From Paramacrobiotus richtersi (taxonomy: Eukaryota > Tardigrada > Eutardigrada > Parachela > Macrobiotidae), in the NCBI GenBank assembly GCA_034698045.1, contig JAQGAU010000063.1, positions 1 to 46,589 on the forward strand: a stretch of 46,589 nt of DNA, written 5' to 3'. The translations under genes and the position numbers were made by a program. Below, piece by piece: positions 33,001 to 44,458 of this stretch. The stretch's first letter is position 1; each line of letters starts with the position of its first letter. Below the pieces are notes generated by a model. It was not told the origin of the DNA and made no database searches. It worked only from the letters and a program-made list of their open reading frames with translations.

Positions 33001-36000
33001 TGGACAGGAAAATAGAAAGTTATGCAATGTGATCTACATTTCCCCCTCTCTCTGGGGCCTGCTTGAAAAGTGTGCTTTAAGTGGTCGGCTTATGAAATAT
33101 TCATAAATTTGCCGACTCTTGGCGATTCTTTGTAGTACCATGGCAGTCTTGTATGTAATATTAGCTCAAGTACAACACTTGGGTGAAAGCTGCCTTGAAT
33201 GGATATCGTTTACCTACTTGAATGACAACTTTATTAACCATTCATCCAAGAATTGGTAATGCTGTTTTCTCTCCTTTTCTTAACGGTGAATGTTTATGTA
33301 ATAAGTTTTAGAAAACGTGATCAGCAGTTTTTTTCACTTTCCCTATATTTTTTTTATTTCGTTTACGGATATTACATTTTTTATTTTTTTTATGGTATTC
33401 CGACAGCTGTTCGGGCGAACAGCATTTCTTTTTATTCATATGCTATGCTATATTATTTTACATATTTTTATTTTTTATATTATATTTATATGGTTTTTAA
33501 TTTTTTAATTGTTAGGAATATTTAAGGCTTTTTTAAACAATTAACTGCAACCTTATAGACATAAAAAACTTAAACAAATTTGAACAGGAAACGATTTACG
33601 AAGCTGATGTCATTATAAATATTAATGATTAACTATCCATTTGAGCGCTTTATAGCGGTTGTAGACCTTTTGCCATTTCCGTATGTGCAAACAATTTCGC
33701 CATAATTACTCGCGCGTGCCGATATTCTTCCTTTCATAAAAGAGCGAATCTCTGCTTTGTTAAAGACAGAATGACGAGTCAATCCTGGGCAGTAAAAGCG
33801 CGAACTTTATTTTCTGTAAATTAACCTAGGTTTAAGCCGGTATATACAAGAAAATGAGCCAAGCAATTTGTCGCGACAATTCTCAGCGTGTCCGTGCAAT
33901 TTCGCACGAAATAGGTCATTGTAATAAGCGTCTTTAACAGCTTGTAATCTTCACACGGTGGCGCTCTGGTTTTGGTTTGATAACAGCGGGGATGCCGCCA
34001 ACTTGAACGCTACCGAGTACCGGTCAAGATTGATTTTAAAAAGTTTAACAACGTGAACTTAGCACATTGATTATGATCATTGGCGTTACATACAAAGTAC
34101 CGGCTCAGGTAGTTCGCAAGCTTATTAAGGCATGATACGTATATCAATTATCAAAGACCTTTTCTCTCTGTTTTCAATGCGTTGGCTTATGTTTTTAATT
34201 ATTTCCTTAATTTTTTAAAATAATAATTAGTGTTTCAGTGCAACCTGAGTTTTCTGTTTCTTCTGCTGGCCCATTTTATTCGAAAAAAATATGATACTGT
34301 ACATCATAATAATAACGTTCTTGCCGTAGTAATTTTTAGCGGCGGCAGAATCGTGTCGCCTTGCCAATAAAATTTTGATTTCATAAAATAATTTCGTTAT
34401 ATTTTTTGAATTATTTAGCGATAATTAATTGATCAGCTCGCGCAGCTCTTTTTAGAAAAATATCGTAATCGGCTTGCCGTTTTTTCCCACTTTCTTTGAA
34501 ACTCTATGTTGCATTTCTTTATTAAAACTTTATATTATCACCTTTTCAATTCATATTATGAAACAAATTTACACAAAACTGCCTAAATTAAGAATAAATC
34601 TTGACAATTGCGAAAAAAATTGGCCCAAGTTTCTAAACATCGTTTCATGGAACAGCTGCTGCATAAATTAACCGTCGACGATATGAAAATTTTTTGATGA
34701 AGTGGAAATGCACGTGCAATATGCGGAGTTGATTGGATAACGTGCCAAGATGTTTATACGGTGCATTAGCAACTTGTTGGCATCAATGCACTTTTGATCA
34801 AAAGGGCTAATGACAGGGGACCGCTATCGATCAACGTCACAATATACACCAGTCTCGTGTAACCGTTATTTGGCAATCTGCTCCTAACATAAAATATGTT
34901 ATTGTCTTGATTTCTGGTCAAAGAACATCGGCAGCTGGCCTGGCCACACCCCGATTGGATAGGTTTTTTATCGGTGTGCTCAGAGGTTTATTACGGATTT
35001 AAACCGTAATCGGTACACCGATGGGGGGATTGCTTGTTGTATGTTTGTAAGCAATCATCGAGTGCGTGTAAATCATGTTGAACCAATCATATTGTAGACG
35101 GCTGTTTTGTCCACATATCGATCAAATATGGGGTTTTTTACGGACGCCATTGTACTGGTCTTGTTGACCGATCTGTTTCATTCATAACGATATGCGTCTC
35201 GTACAAACTGCATCCAAGCCATCACAATAAATTAAATCTTATCACGTTGACACTTAACAGATTAGATGACAGAGGATGTAATTAAAATAACTCTGGAAAT
35301 TTAACTTATTCAGTTCTCTAAATACTGTAAAACGTAGAAATTCAATCTGTTTTCGATTTTTTGTTTACTGTTTTTGCTGTTTTTTGTTAGTTTCGATATT
35401 TTACTTGAGTAAATAATCAGGCAAAATTTAAATGACGCATGTCGTAATTAAAAGGTCCTCGAATAAGCCAATAATAAATCTTTCAAAACAGTTGTAGTAC
35501 TAGTAATAATTTAACAGCAACAGTGGGACGCAAGATTCTTGATTCCTTACTTTTCGGTACGGGTACTGTAGTTTGTGTACTATTAAATGTGTTAAATAAT
35601 ATGGAAAAATATAAAGGAATGCCATTGCCGAAATTCAAAAAAAATTTGGAAACGCTTCACGATTTTGCGTGTCATCCTTGCGCAGGGGCCATGCTAATCT
35701 TCTCTGTATCGTTTCCAATTTAGTATATGAGGTGGAAACACCTCGGTTACCATATAGTGGTTACTGCTTATATACCCTCTGACTTTCTGTATTAACAAAG
35801 TGCTTTGAAACTTGAAATTTCAAACGAAATTCTTAGCGAGTGGTTAAGGTAATGAACTTTTTGTTGCTATTCTGCTGTAGTGCTAATTATGTTCCAAATT
35901 ATCAAACATTAATTTGTTGAATGGCATGCTAATACTGGCCTCGTTATTCGGTACTGAACTTGAGATCAGAAATGGAGACATCAGAGCGAATGCTGTTTCT

Positions 36001-37641
36001 AATATTCTGAATGTGACTATCTTCTGCTGGTGGTCGACTATGCAATGTTAATCGTTATCTCAGATGCAACGTAAAAATTACGGTACCGGTATACCCGATA
36101 GTAACGGAGATCAATGGCACGATATCAAAGCAGAAAAGACGTAAACGTCATACAAAAATATTATTCCTTATAACCATCCGTTCGCATATGTCACATTATT
36201 ACAGGTTTGTTTGCCCTTTTGGATGAAAACGGCCGGTCAACTGCCAAACGCTTCATGATGATCAACGACCTGATGAAGGCATCCGGCCGTGTCTCCTCCT
36301 CCTTCCTGATCCACAACTGCGTGGTGCAGGGCTTCCGGCGCATATCCGACCGCCACTACAAGCGCACAATCCTCACATCCGGCACCATTCTGCGGGCGGT
36401 GGGCATCTTCACTGACCAGACCGCCTTCAGTCGGCGGCCGGGGAGCATCTCCTCCCGGAGTACGCTGAAACAGTCCATCATCAAATTGTTCACCAAACGA
36501 CAGAAGTTTTACGAGTACGGGAACTCGTGCAGTTCGGAGGATACGGTCATATCGACTGCGGAGGATTTTACGCAGAGATCGTATTTGAAATGTGTCAATG
36601 CGTTTCATGAGGAGATGTACATTCCGCTTACGACGGCGGGTACGTATAGTTGCATTTCGACCACGATTCAACCATTGTTTAGAAATGGTTCGAAAGATCT
36701 GGAGTAAATGTTATAATTATATTATGCAGTATAATTAGATAGTTAATTATCGATTCAGGACTGCTGTTTAGATTTCCGCACAGCATTGCAGTTTGCTTTA
36801 TCTGATTGAGTATTGCATTCACGCGACTAATGGTTGATTGTATCTGGCTGATAACAAAACTGTATTCCGACCAAAGTTTCAACGTTAACCTTGAGAGTTT
36901 CTTAATTCGCATGTGCACGTTCGGTTTTCTTTGCTACCAAGCCACGAATTTTACATACAACTTTCAAGCATTGCACGGCTTCGAAGTTCAAAGAGGATAT
37001 TACGCTCGAAATGTTGTTAATTTTTCCCGTTTTCAACAGGGACATTCTATCTGATAAGTGATCCCGAACGCCCAAAAGACTACAACAACGACTGCATCCA
37101 CTTGATATCAACAATAATCTGCAATCAGCGCTTTCCCTGCAAGGTCAAACTAGTCTGCGGTTACCTGCCCGAGATGACCGACCACTTTAGCGGATTCCTA
37201 CAGCTGGAATCCATACAAACCTGTGACGTCATACTGGCCTGTACCATGAACCAGCCGCCGTACCAGCTGTTCGAGGTGGACTTCAACTCCGAGTTCGAAT
37301 TCCGTCTGGCCCCGCTGGAGCACGCTCTGTACCTGGACACGCGCTTCCGGGCGGCGCTGGCCTTTGCCAAAGTGCAGAGCGATTCATGGCGACGGCAGAT
37401 CAAGATTGCACACCAGGTGACGGTGGATGCGGAGGAGGAGGAGCATATCTACCAGGAAATCCCCGGAGCGAGTCTGTTTGAGGAGCCCGTGGAGAGGTTG
37501 TCGCCCGGTGGGAGTACGGGGTCCAGATCGCGCTCCCGATCCAGTAAGGAGTGCGAGGAGGAGACGTTACCAGCGGATACTGATACGATGATTTATAGGT
37601 TGTCTGTTTTGTCGCATCCGTCGAGAATTTCCTTTGCCTAG
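30048..37641 (+). CDS. CABIT-domain protein (GAREM/THEMIS-like)
   Basis: Three exons, 30048-30330, 36205-36639 and 37040-37641, join in frame through phase-1 introns (acag/G acceptors) to 439 aa. CABIT proteins act as intracellular adaptors in receptor tyrosine kinase and lymphocyte signalling. Residues 28-34 (LPQIVKI), an ERVE, and PKGYTGLFALL across the first splice, followed by a basic helix-like MMINDLMKA, match the N-terminal CABIT half. GTFYLISD across the second splice starts the second half, which runs to about residue 390. A tyrosine motif HIYQEIPG follows, resembling the Tyr-containing SH2/SH3-adaptor sites of GAREM-type proteins, then a Gly/Arg/Ser-rich stretch and an acidic segment. 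No SAM domain is visible. The start is the first in-frame ATG after an open stretch. Intron 1 is 5.9 kb and hosts a U6 gene. The last exon has been copied downstream three times. Confidence 0.75.
34970..35022. repeat. Nested stem-loop sequence
   Basis: Outer arms ATCGGTGT/ACACCGAT enclose inner arms TTACGG/CCGTAA around ATTTAAA. The outermost flanks (CACCCCGAT, ATGGGGGG) also nearly pair. No protein or known RNA family is recognised. Confidence 0.6.
35637..35744 (-). ncRNA. U6: U6 spliceosomal snRNA
   Basis: On the minus strand the sequence reads a 5' stem-loop (GAGGTG-TTTC-CACCTC), then ATATACTAAATTGGAAACGA, the ACAGAGA box, GATTAGCATGGCCCCTGCGC with the AGC triad, GCAAGGATGACACGC and a tail GTGAAGCGTTTCC ending in a run of T (A run at 35637-35644 on the plus strand). 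These are the invariant parts of U6, which base-pairs with U4, U2 and the 5' splice site. Full length, about 100-108 nt. A TATATAA box (35769-35775, minus strand) sits about 25-31 bases upstream of the start, as in Pol III type 3 promoters, so the gene may be active. It lies antisense inside the CABIT intron. The 5' stem differs from the vertebrate sequence but pairs perfectly. Confidence 0.93.
35769..35775 (-). promoter_or_regulatory. TATA box of the U6 gene
   Basis: TATATAA on the minus strand about 25-31 bases before the U6 start, the usual place in U6 promoters. Confidence 0.7.
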
Positions 37642-38588
37642 CTTGTATATTTTTTTGCAACACATGAAATAATGTCAGTTTGTTGTCAGAGCATAATATA
37701 AAAGAATAAGCCTTTTGTGTATCTGCCGGAAAAGAATGTTTTCGCACCACAGAAGGCCGGCCACACAGCTCTGATAACATGGCAGGGTGTTTCGGATCAG
37801 GGAAAATCGTGCGGAATAAGAAAGCTACACTGGTCGATCTAACGGTTCGTTTTGGAATTTATTAATATTTTTAAAAAAGTGTACCGCATGTCCAAATATG
37901 TAAGTAATCGTTTTTCCGCTCTGATCGAGGTGCGTTTACGTCACTGTACATGAAACCGGAGAACTGGCTGGGAAGTAGAAAACATATTTACTTACTTTCC
38001 ACTTTGCAGCGTACAGATATAGCCCGCATTTTTCGTATTTCCGTTAAAAGTTCTAGACATGTTTTCTGCCATGAGAAATCACTGGCCGTGCGGAAGCTTG
38101 TTATCGATATATTTGTGGTTGGTGTAACTCTCCACAGCGCCGCCGCAAGTGGCAAACATACATGCAGTCTTTGCTCACAAATATTAAAGGCCACGATGAA
38201 GAAAAACGCAGATAGTTCGATTACCGGAAACACGTCACTTACAAACTATTCCGTTTGAGAATAGAAGCTTAAACTGCATAACGATTCAGTGTCTATTAGG
38301 ATATCACAATTCATTTATCCAGATCGGGTGATAAGCCACATGGTTTCCCGAAAATATAAAAAAAGTATTATCTAGTCGAAAAAGCACGCAATCAGACAAA
38401 CCATCAGCGGCCGGATCAGGTTGCCAACTATTGCAGTTCTTGAGATAGCCATTTACTATCTTCGGCAATAGCTGTCTCAGTCCAGTACGACATAAGCCGC
38501 ACAGGATTATGCAGTTTTACAATTACAAGGCTCTAGAGTCTACTAGCGCGCGAAGTGACATTTACTGTTCTTCCTGAACGGCAGAATA
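37642..38588. other. Interval between the CABIT stop and secreted HRM gene 1
   Basis: Resembles 41200-42165 in the next unit, for example around 'ctgataa' to 'gaaaatcgt' (37770-37815 against 41345-41395) and 'cagcggccgg' to 'gagatagcc' (38405-38455 against 41970-42020). It holds the 3' flank of the CABIT gene and the promoter of HRM gene 1. No other gene is seen. Confidence 0.5.
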
Positions 38589-39703
38589 ATGCGGTCCACA
38601 ATGTTGTGCGTGGTTCCTTTTCTTTTATTCTTATCCATAGCCAACGGACGTCCTTCGGACAGCAATCAAAGTAAGTGCAGCTAGGACTATTTTGCATGCG
38701 AGCCACATGTACTTTAACCACGTCAGAGTAGATTATACATTTGTACCGTATACGTACGCGCTTTAATTGCAAATATAATGGCTAATGTTGACAAAAACTG
38801 TTTACTTGACAGCCAAACACTATTTTGATCCGGAATTGTTCGCTGCGTTGAGTGGTGTCCTAACAAAAACTAAAGCGATAAAAAACAACATTACTACCCA
38901 TACTAACGCGGCAGCAGAGAGCTGCAATGTCCAAATGCAGAGTTGGTCGCGTCCAGATGATGGTAAGTGGTCCTGTCAGCTACCACCGTTGTTAGCAATA
39001 CAGTGGCGAATACACCGCCACGTAATGTTATGTTACATATACATACATCCCACACATACGTTATTGTTAGCTAACAAGTAACATCAGTGTTCGTTACATA
39101 TACACGTGTATATTAAGTCTAGAAATACATATGTTTCATGTACAGTGTCCTACCGGCACCACGATCTATAGACAGTTTCCGCTTTCCAGCATCTCAAGTA
39201 TAAATGCGCCTTGATCATGATGTTAAAAGTTCTGCATTTTTTATCTGTACTTTCGCATTGATAGGCAAAACATACTGCCCCCCGGAATTTGATACTTACG
39301 CCTGCTGGAACTACACGTTAGCGGGAACCCGAGCGTATGCTCCATGCCCACCTTGGAAATTTTATCGCAATTTCGAAAGTGGTCAGTACTATTAACCCCT
39401 CAATATGCAACGCAATTAAGCTTTTGGGTACCGAAATTGAAAGTACTATCGCCTTACTAGTTTGCATTTAAACCATTTAAAACATTTCCGGCCAGGCATA
39501 TGGCAATATTAAAATACACGAACTCTAGTACTATTGTGCGATCGCTTTCAAAAGTATAGCGCGCAAAATGCATAATCCATTTAGGAGCAACCGGATTTAA
39601 AGATTGCCTGTCCAGTGGAATTTGGGATACGTACGGCTCCTTCCATTTCACGACAAATCAAAATTTTCGTGATTGTGGACGGGAACCCGAACTAATTGAA
39701 TAA
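38589..39703 (+). CDS. Secreted hormone-receptor-domain (HRM) protein 1, class B GPCR ectodomain-like
   Basis: Four exons, 38589-38670, 38813-38962, 39265-39381 and 39585-39703, all phase-1 joins, give 155 aa. Residues 1-20 are a signal peptide (LCVVPFLLFLSIANG), then RPSD and a helical stretch. Six cysteines (65, 82, 91, 105, 124, 147) have class B receptor HRM spacing. The expected pairs are 65-91, 82-124 and 105-147. Family key residues are visible: Asp87, the CW pair (91-92), AGTRAYAPCP like the AGTSAYQFCP of DH31/calcitonin-type receptors, Gly128, Trp130 and a closing Asn-x-Asn-Phe-x-x-Cys. N-glycosylation sites include NIT and NYT. The protein stops eight residues after the last Cys, with no seven-helix part. 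Likely role, by inference: binding a peptide hormone outside cells as a decoy or carrier. The start ATG gives the signal peptide directly and is shared by all three copies. Confidence 0.85.
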
Positions 39704-40609
39704 ATATAGGCAGTTAAGGACTTTTGTCAAACCCTGCTGTAGTGCGATAAAATCCAGGTTTCTCGAACTTGTGAGCGTAACTGCGCAATTACAAATGAAG
39801 CAGTTTACATTCTCGAAAGAATTTTTGTTTTTGACGGGACATCACATTCGTGCCAGGCCCCGTAATCACTGAGTCTTCCCCGTAACGCTTCCCCGTAATC
39901 AGTGAAAATGTCGACAACCACGTGCCATGAGCTCGACTGAATCATCCTTTTTCAAGCTCCTAGACGTAAACTATCAAAATTAAGCAACTTAGTTAGCCAC
40001 TATCTCGATCAGAACGAATCGACCTCGAAAATGATGCCGCAGACTGCAGTCGGTACATGAGAGCAAATTCCACTTAAAGTGGAACCCAGTCGCTTGTTGA
40101 TCAGCCTTTCCGCTTCAGTCCTTCTGAACGAGTTTTTTTCCCGCTTCTTAGCGTCGTAGTTCTCTATAAATAATCGGCGCCATGCATTTTCTCATGATAT
40201 CTGTCTTGATCAACCGACAACGTTCCGACTGATCCGGCCAGATGGCCGCCGGCCCTCAGGCTGTTACATGTTATATGTCTGTACTCGTGGAGGCCAGCCA
40301 AACGACCAAGTGCAATGGCGATGCCAGTATAAAGTGCTCCGCCATGCACCCGAGAAGCCGAAATGTGTGACGAAGTTGTGCAAGCCGGCAGGTGCTCCGG
40401 CATTCGACCTCGGCGATAGTAAGCAGTCCAGATCGAATTTAAGAGAATTTTTTTAGATAGGATATATCCTTTAATAACGGAATTTTGCATACACTTTTGA
40501 AACATTTCACAGCTTCCAAAGTGATATCCCAAGTCAAATTTTTTTAACAGAACACGAAGAAAACTGTGTATTTGCTCTTTTGAAATGTGATTTTACCCGT
40601 TTTCGACAG
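39704..40609. other. Spacer between HRM gene 1 and the second duplication unit
   Basis: 39704-40230 resembles 43345-43860 after HRM gene 2 (shared 'ctaaactat(c)aaaaatt', 'cttgttgatcagcct' and 'gtagttctct' words). 40230-40440 is GC-richer and unlike the rest. It holds a short cysteine-rich coding trace (words CNGDASIKC and KPKCVTKLCKPAG in different frames) that may be a scrap of another gene. 40500-40609 resembles CABIT intron 2. Confidence 0.45.
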
Positions 40610-41199
40610 GAACAGTCTGCCTGATAAGTGGCCCCGAATATACAGCGACTGCATGCCCCTTTGATATCAACAATAATCTCCAATCAGCGCTTTATACCTG
40701 TTAAAGGCCAAACAAGTCTAAGGTTGGTTCCGCGAAACGATCGACCACTTTAGCGATTCTGGCAATTGAAATCCATACAACCTGTAACGTCATATTGGCC
40801 TGTACCATGAACCAGCCCCCGTACCAGCTGTTCGAGGTGGACTTCGACTGCGAGTTCGAATTCCGTCTGGCCCCGCTGGAGCACGCGCTGTACCTGGACA
40901 CCCGCTTCCGGGCGGCATTGGCCTTTGCCAAAGTGCAAAGCGATTCGTGGAGACGGCAGATTAAGATCGCACATCAAGTGGCGGTGGATGTGGAGGAGGA
41001 AGAGCACATCTACCAGGAAATCCTCGGAGCGAGTCTGTTTGAGGGGCCGGTTTAGAGTTTGTCGCCCGCTGGGAGTACAGGGTGCAGATCGCGGTCCCGG
41101 TCGAGTAAAGATCGCGTGCGAGGATGGGACGCTACCAGCGGATACTGATACGCTGATTTGTCGGTTTTATCGCGTCCGTCGAGAATTTCCTTGGCTTAG
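40610..41199 (+). pseudogene. Decayed copy of CABIT exon 3 (second unit)
   Basis: Homologous to 37040-37641 from the acceptor (cgacag at 40604-40609) to the stop region. Exons 1 and 2 are missing. The first 180 bases contain several indels and stops. The middle, 40795-41055, stays open for 86 codons and is about 90% identical to the parent, with [22 protein letters not shown] and SLFE preserved, then a stop replaces the parent's VERLSPGG. The Arg/Ser region beyond is out of frame. It has no start or promoter of its own and sits 1.5 kb before HRM gene 2 exactly as the parent exon sits before HRM gene 1. So it is a passenger of the segmental duplication. Confidence 0.85.
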
Positions 41200-42060
41200 C
41201 TGGTATTTTTTTCCAGATGGAATGATCTCACTCTACTGTCAGAATTAAAACCAAATATTATACCTTGTACTATATTGTGTCTACCGGTTGGAAAGGAGCA
41301 TTTTCGCGCCATGTGAGGAACTGGTGTGCAAATTGTCACGCAGCATCTGATAATTTTAATTGCGAATGCTGATCCCGATCGGACAAAATCGTCCGGTGTC
41401 CGCTATGAAACACGTATAAGTACTGTAGACCTACCAATAACGCGGTAAGCTTTGGCGGCATATTACACGGAAGGACAGCGCATATGCATAACCGAACATG
41501 TAACAAACTTCCGCTAACGTACAGAGTGTGAAACTGATCCGGCCACGCGATGATTAAACCCGGAGTACTTTGGGATACTTGACTTTAAGTACTCTACAAT
41601 TTAGTTTAGCTTTTGTGCTTTAATTGCAGAATATTGCTAAAATTAAGCTGCGCACAGCATTATTAACGTTCACATTTAAAAATAATAATAAACGTATCTC
41701 TTCTGCTAGCATAACCGGCTGCGGAAACAGTTCTATCTAACCATACTCAGTGCAGCCGCGAGGGGTTATGTTGTCAAACAAGGCAACCTAATTTACGAAG
41801 AAAAAGGTGCAGACAGTTCTCTCAGCGCAGATGTCATTTACCGGTAAATTTCAAATCTTTAAGACGAATCACACTTTATAGTGTTTAATGGAATATCAAA
41901 ATTCGTCAGATCGGATGATACGCCGCACGCGCCCGGGAGATACAAAATGCCCCTATATCAGACGAACCATCAGCGGCCGGGTGCCAACTGTTAACTGCAG
42001 ATCTTGAGAATTGAGATAGCCGTATTATACCTACTTTTAGCAAAAGCTGTTTCCGTCCAG
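41200..42060. other. Upstream region of HRM gene 2
   Basis: Aligns with the same interval before HRM gene 1, including 'atcagcggccgg', 'gccaactgtt' and 'ttgagatagcc'. Contains no gene. It is the likely promoter region. Confidence 0.45.
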
Positions 42061-42068
42061 TATAAAAT
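42061..42068 (+). promoter_or_regulatory. Probable TATA box of HRM gene 2
   Basis: TATAAAAT 105 bases before the ATG, inside the block shared with HRM gene 1. In gene 1 the same place reads 'tacgacataag', so the box is not conserved there. Confidence 0.45.
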
Positions 42069-42165
42069 AAGCAGCTTGACAATTTCGTACAGTTTTAACT
42101 GAGTGTGAGAACCAGCGTATTTAGTGATATTTTCTGTTATTCCTGAACGACAGTATAATTGTAGA

Positions 42166-43344
42166 ATGCGGTCCATAATGATGTGCATGTTGTGCGTAGT
42201 TCCTTTCCTTTTGCTCCTGTCCACTGTCAACGGACGTCCTTCGGACACCAGTCATAGCAATCAAAGTAAGTGCAGCTATAAGACTATCAAAAGAATTTTG
42301 GCATGCGGAGCCCAACATACTTTAACCACGTCAGAATATATATGATATCTTCTGCCGTACTTTAATTATAAATATGATGCGTGACTAAAAACTTTTCATT
42401 TTTACAGCCAAAAGCCTTTTTAACCAGGATTTGTACGATGCCATAAGTGCTGTGGTAACATCACATAAAGCGATAAAAAACAACATGACTGACCATCGAC
42501 TCGCGGCAGAAGAGCGCTGCAATGTCCAGAAACAGAGTTGGTCGCGTCCAGATGATGGTAAGTTGTCCTGTTAGCTTACATGCACCGTTGCTAGCATTAC
42601 GCATGTCATATTATATACATTTCGCACATTAACATATACATCAGTGTTCAGGTATATAATATTATTGCCTAATTGTAAGTACATATTATATGGAGTGTTC
42701 TACCGGTACCGGCACCACGATCAATCGATAGTTTCCAGTATTTCAAGTATCAGTGCATATTGATGTTTAAAGTTCTGCTGAATTTCTTATCAGTTTTGCA
42801 AATTGATAGGTCAGAAATACTGCCCTCCGGAGTTCGACAATTTCGGCTGCTGGAACTACACGTTGGCGGGAACTCGAGCGCACGCTCCGTGCCCATCTTG
42901 GAGATTTTATTCCAATGGCAAAAGCGGTTAGTACTATTATCCTCCGTGTATGCATCGTATATGTATAGCTTAATTGGAAACCGAAAGTGAAAGCACTGTT
43001 GTGCTTCCTGGTCTGCGTTTTACACCGTGCAGAAGTTAAAACATTTCCGCCAAAGAACGTAGCAATATTAAGATAGTCGAGCTCGCTGTCGATTCAAACT
43101 TTAAATAATAATACAGTAATAACTGCGTAATGATAGCGAATATTCATATTTTCGTAACGCTTACGATAACCCGAAGTTATTGCACAATCGATTTCGAAAG
43201 AATGACGCAAGTTGCACAATCCATTTAGGAGCAACCGGATTTAGAGACTGCGGATCCAGTGGAGATTGGGAAGAGTATTCGACCTTTAGCAGGAGAAATC
43301 CAAATTTTAGGGATTGCGGACAGGAACCCGATCTCTATGTTTAA
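42166..43344 (+). CDS. Secreted hormone-receptor-domain (HRM) protein 2, class B GPCR ectodomain-like
   Basis: Four exons, 42166-42265, 42408-42557, 42810-42926 and 43229-43344, give 160 aa. Exons 2 and 3 have the same lengths as in gene 1. The signal peptide is MRSIMMCMLCVVPFLLLLST with VNG before the conserved RPSD. The six HRM cysteines are all kept (ERC, YCP, GCW, PCP, RDC, RDC). The block FDNFGCWNYTLAGTRAHAPC is nearly the same as in gene 1, while the region before the first Cys and the C-terminal exon differ at many positions. There is no membrane segment. Open frame, intact splice sites and an upstream TATAAAAT point to a working gene. Same inferred role as gene 1. The differences around the domain surface suggest ligand preference could differ, which the sequence alone cannot show. 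Confidence 0.85.
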
Positions 43345-43866
43345 TTAAAATAATAAGCATTCGAGGCACTTTTGTCCAATCTTACGGTGGTACGAGCAAA
43401 CACTGGTTTCTTGAAGAATCTGTTTTAAAAATCCTTCAGCAACGCTCGCCTAATTACAGATAGTTAGGGAGTTATAATTCATGAACAGCTTTCTTGACGG
43501 GGTTTTATTGTTCCCAATTAAATGTTGCCAGTCACGTCGCTGGAGCGTGCCAGGAGCCTGGATGTGTCTTTATTAAACTCCCAGACCTAAACTATAAAAA
43601 TTCAGTAACTTCATTGACTGTAGTCTCGATCGGAGCGAATAAACCTCATAAATAATGTCTAGTCGGCGTTATTTACCGAAAGAAATTTTTAACCGAAAAT
43701 GGGACCCACTTGTTGATCAGCCTCTCTGTGAATGTGGTTTTTTTCGCTTCTAGGCAGTACAGATACAGTAGTTCTCTAGAAACAATCGTGGTCATGCATT
43801 TACTTATTATTTCGATCTTGATCGACAGTTAACGTTCAGATATAATTTGCTAAGACCGTTTAGCTA
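43345..43866. other. Spacer after HRM gene 2
   Basis: 3' flank shared with HRM gene 1 (39704-40230). In part also with gene 3 (from 46289: 'cacttttgt' and 'gtacgagcaaa'). No gene is seen. Confidence 0.45.
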
Positions 43867-44146
43867 GGCTTTTGCCAAGTGCAAAGCGATTCATAGCGTC
43901 GTCAGATTAAGATTGCACATCGGGTGACGGTGGATGTGGAGGAGGAGGAGCAGGAGCATATCTACCAGGAAATTCCCGGAGCAAGTTTGTTTGAGGAGAC
44001 GGTCGAGAGGATGTCTCCCGGTGGGTGTACAAGGTCCAGATCGCGCTCCTGCCGGTCCAGTAAAGAAGGCGAGGATTTGACGCTACGATAAACTAATTTA
44101 TGGACTGTCTGTTTTGTCGCATCCGTCGAGAATTTCCTTTGCCTAG
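43867..44146 (+). pseudogene. Truncated copy of CABIT exon 3 (third unit)
   Basis: Starts within the parent exon at the FAKVQSD region and runs to the copied stop and 'gcttgtttatttttt' flank. A stop replaces Trp in the SDSWRR word. An extra codon pair enlarges the acidic run (GAGGAGCAG). The Arg/Ser tail is rearranged. The 5' half of the exon is gone. The 3' flank matches the true gene's flank better than the second copy does. Confidence 0.85.
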
Positions 44147-44458
44147 CTTGTTTATTTTTTTTCCAACGTGTAATAATGCCAGTCTGATGTCAGAGCATAA
44201 TAATAATATACAAACATCGGCAGCGGCGCTACGCGCCGACGCGCCGTGCACCGCTGTCGGTTAGGTTGATTTGGACAAACAAAACAGTCCAAAATCCAAA
44301 TGAATACTCGTCAAAACAGCACTGAGTAAAGAGGCACTGCCGTGGCAGTTGTGAATGGTCTACTAACACCTTTCTGGGCAGAAGAGTCAAGACAACCAGA
44401 CTCCCCAACTTATGTACGTCAGCGAAACCGTTGGTCACTAAAGTTTGGCAAACCTTAG

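Larger units (their letters stand above)
30331..36204. other. Large first intron of the CABIT gene
   Basis: AT-rich, without coding exons that I can support. It contains the minus-strand U6 snRNA gene at 35637-35744 and a nested stem-loop at 34970-35022. Pyrimidine-rich DNA at 33330-33520 gives long open but meaningless frames. Confidence 0.6.

Noticed and set aside
33253-33525. Hydrophobic 90-codon frame rich in Phe and Tyr
   Set aside because: Comes from a T-rich low-complexity stretch inside an intron. No start context or homology is seen.
35523-35723. 66-codon plus-strand open frame
   Set aside because: It is the antisense of the U6 snRNA gene. The peptide words come from U6 complement.
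36237-36671. 144-codon minus-strand frame
   Set aside because: Antisense shadow of CABIT exon 2. Composition is biased by the coding strand.
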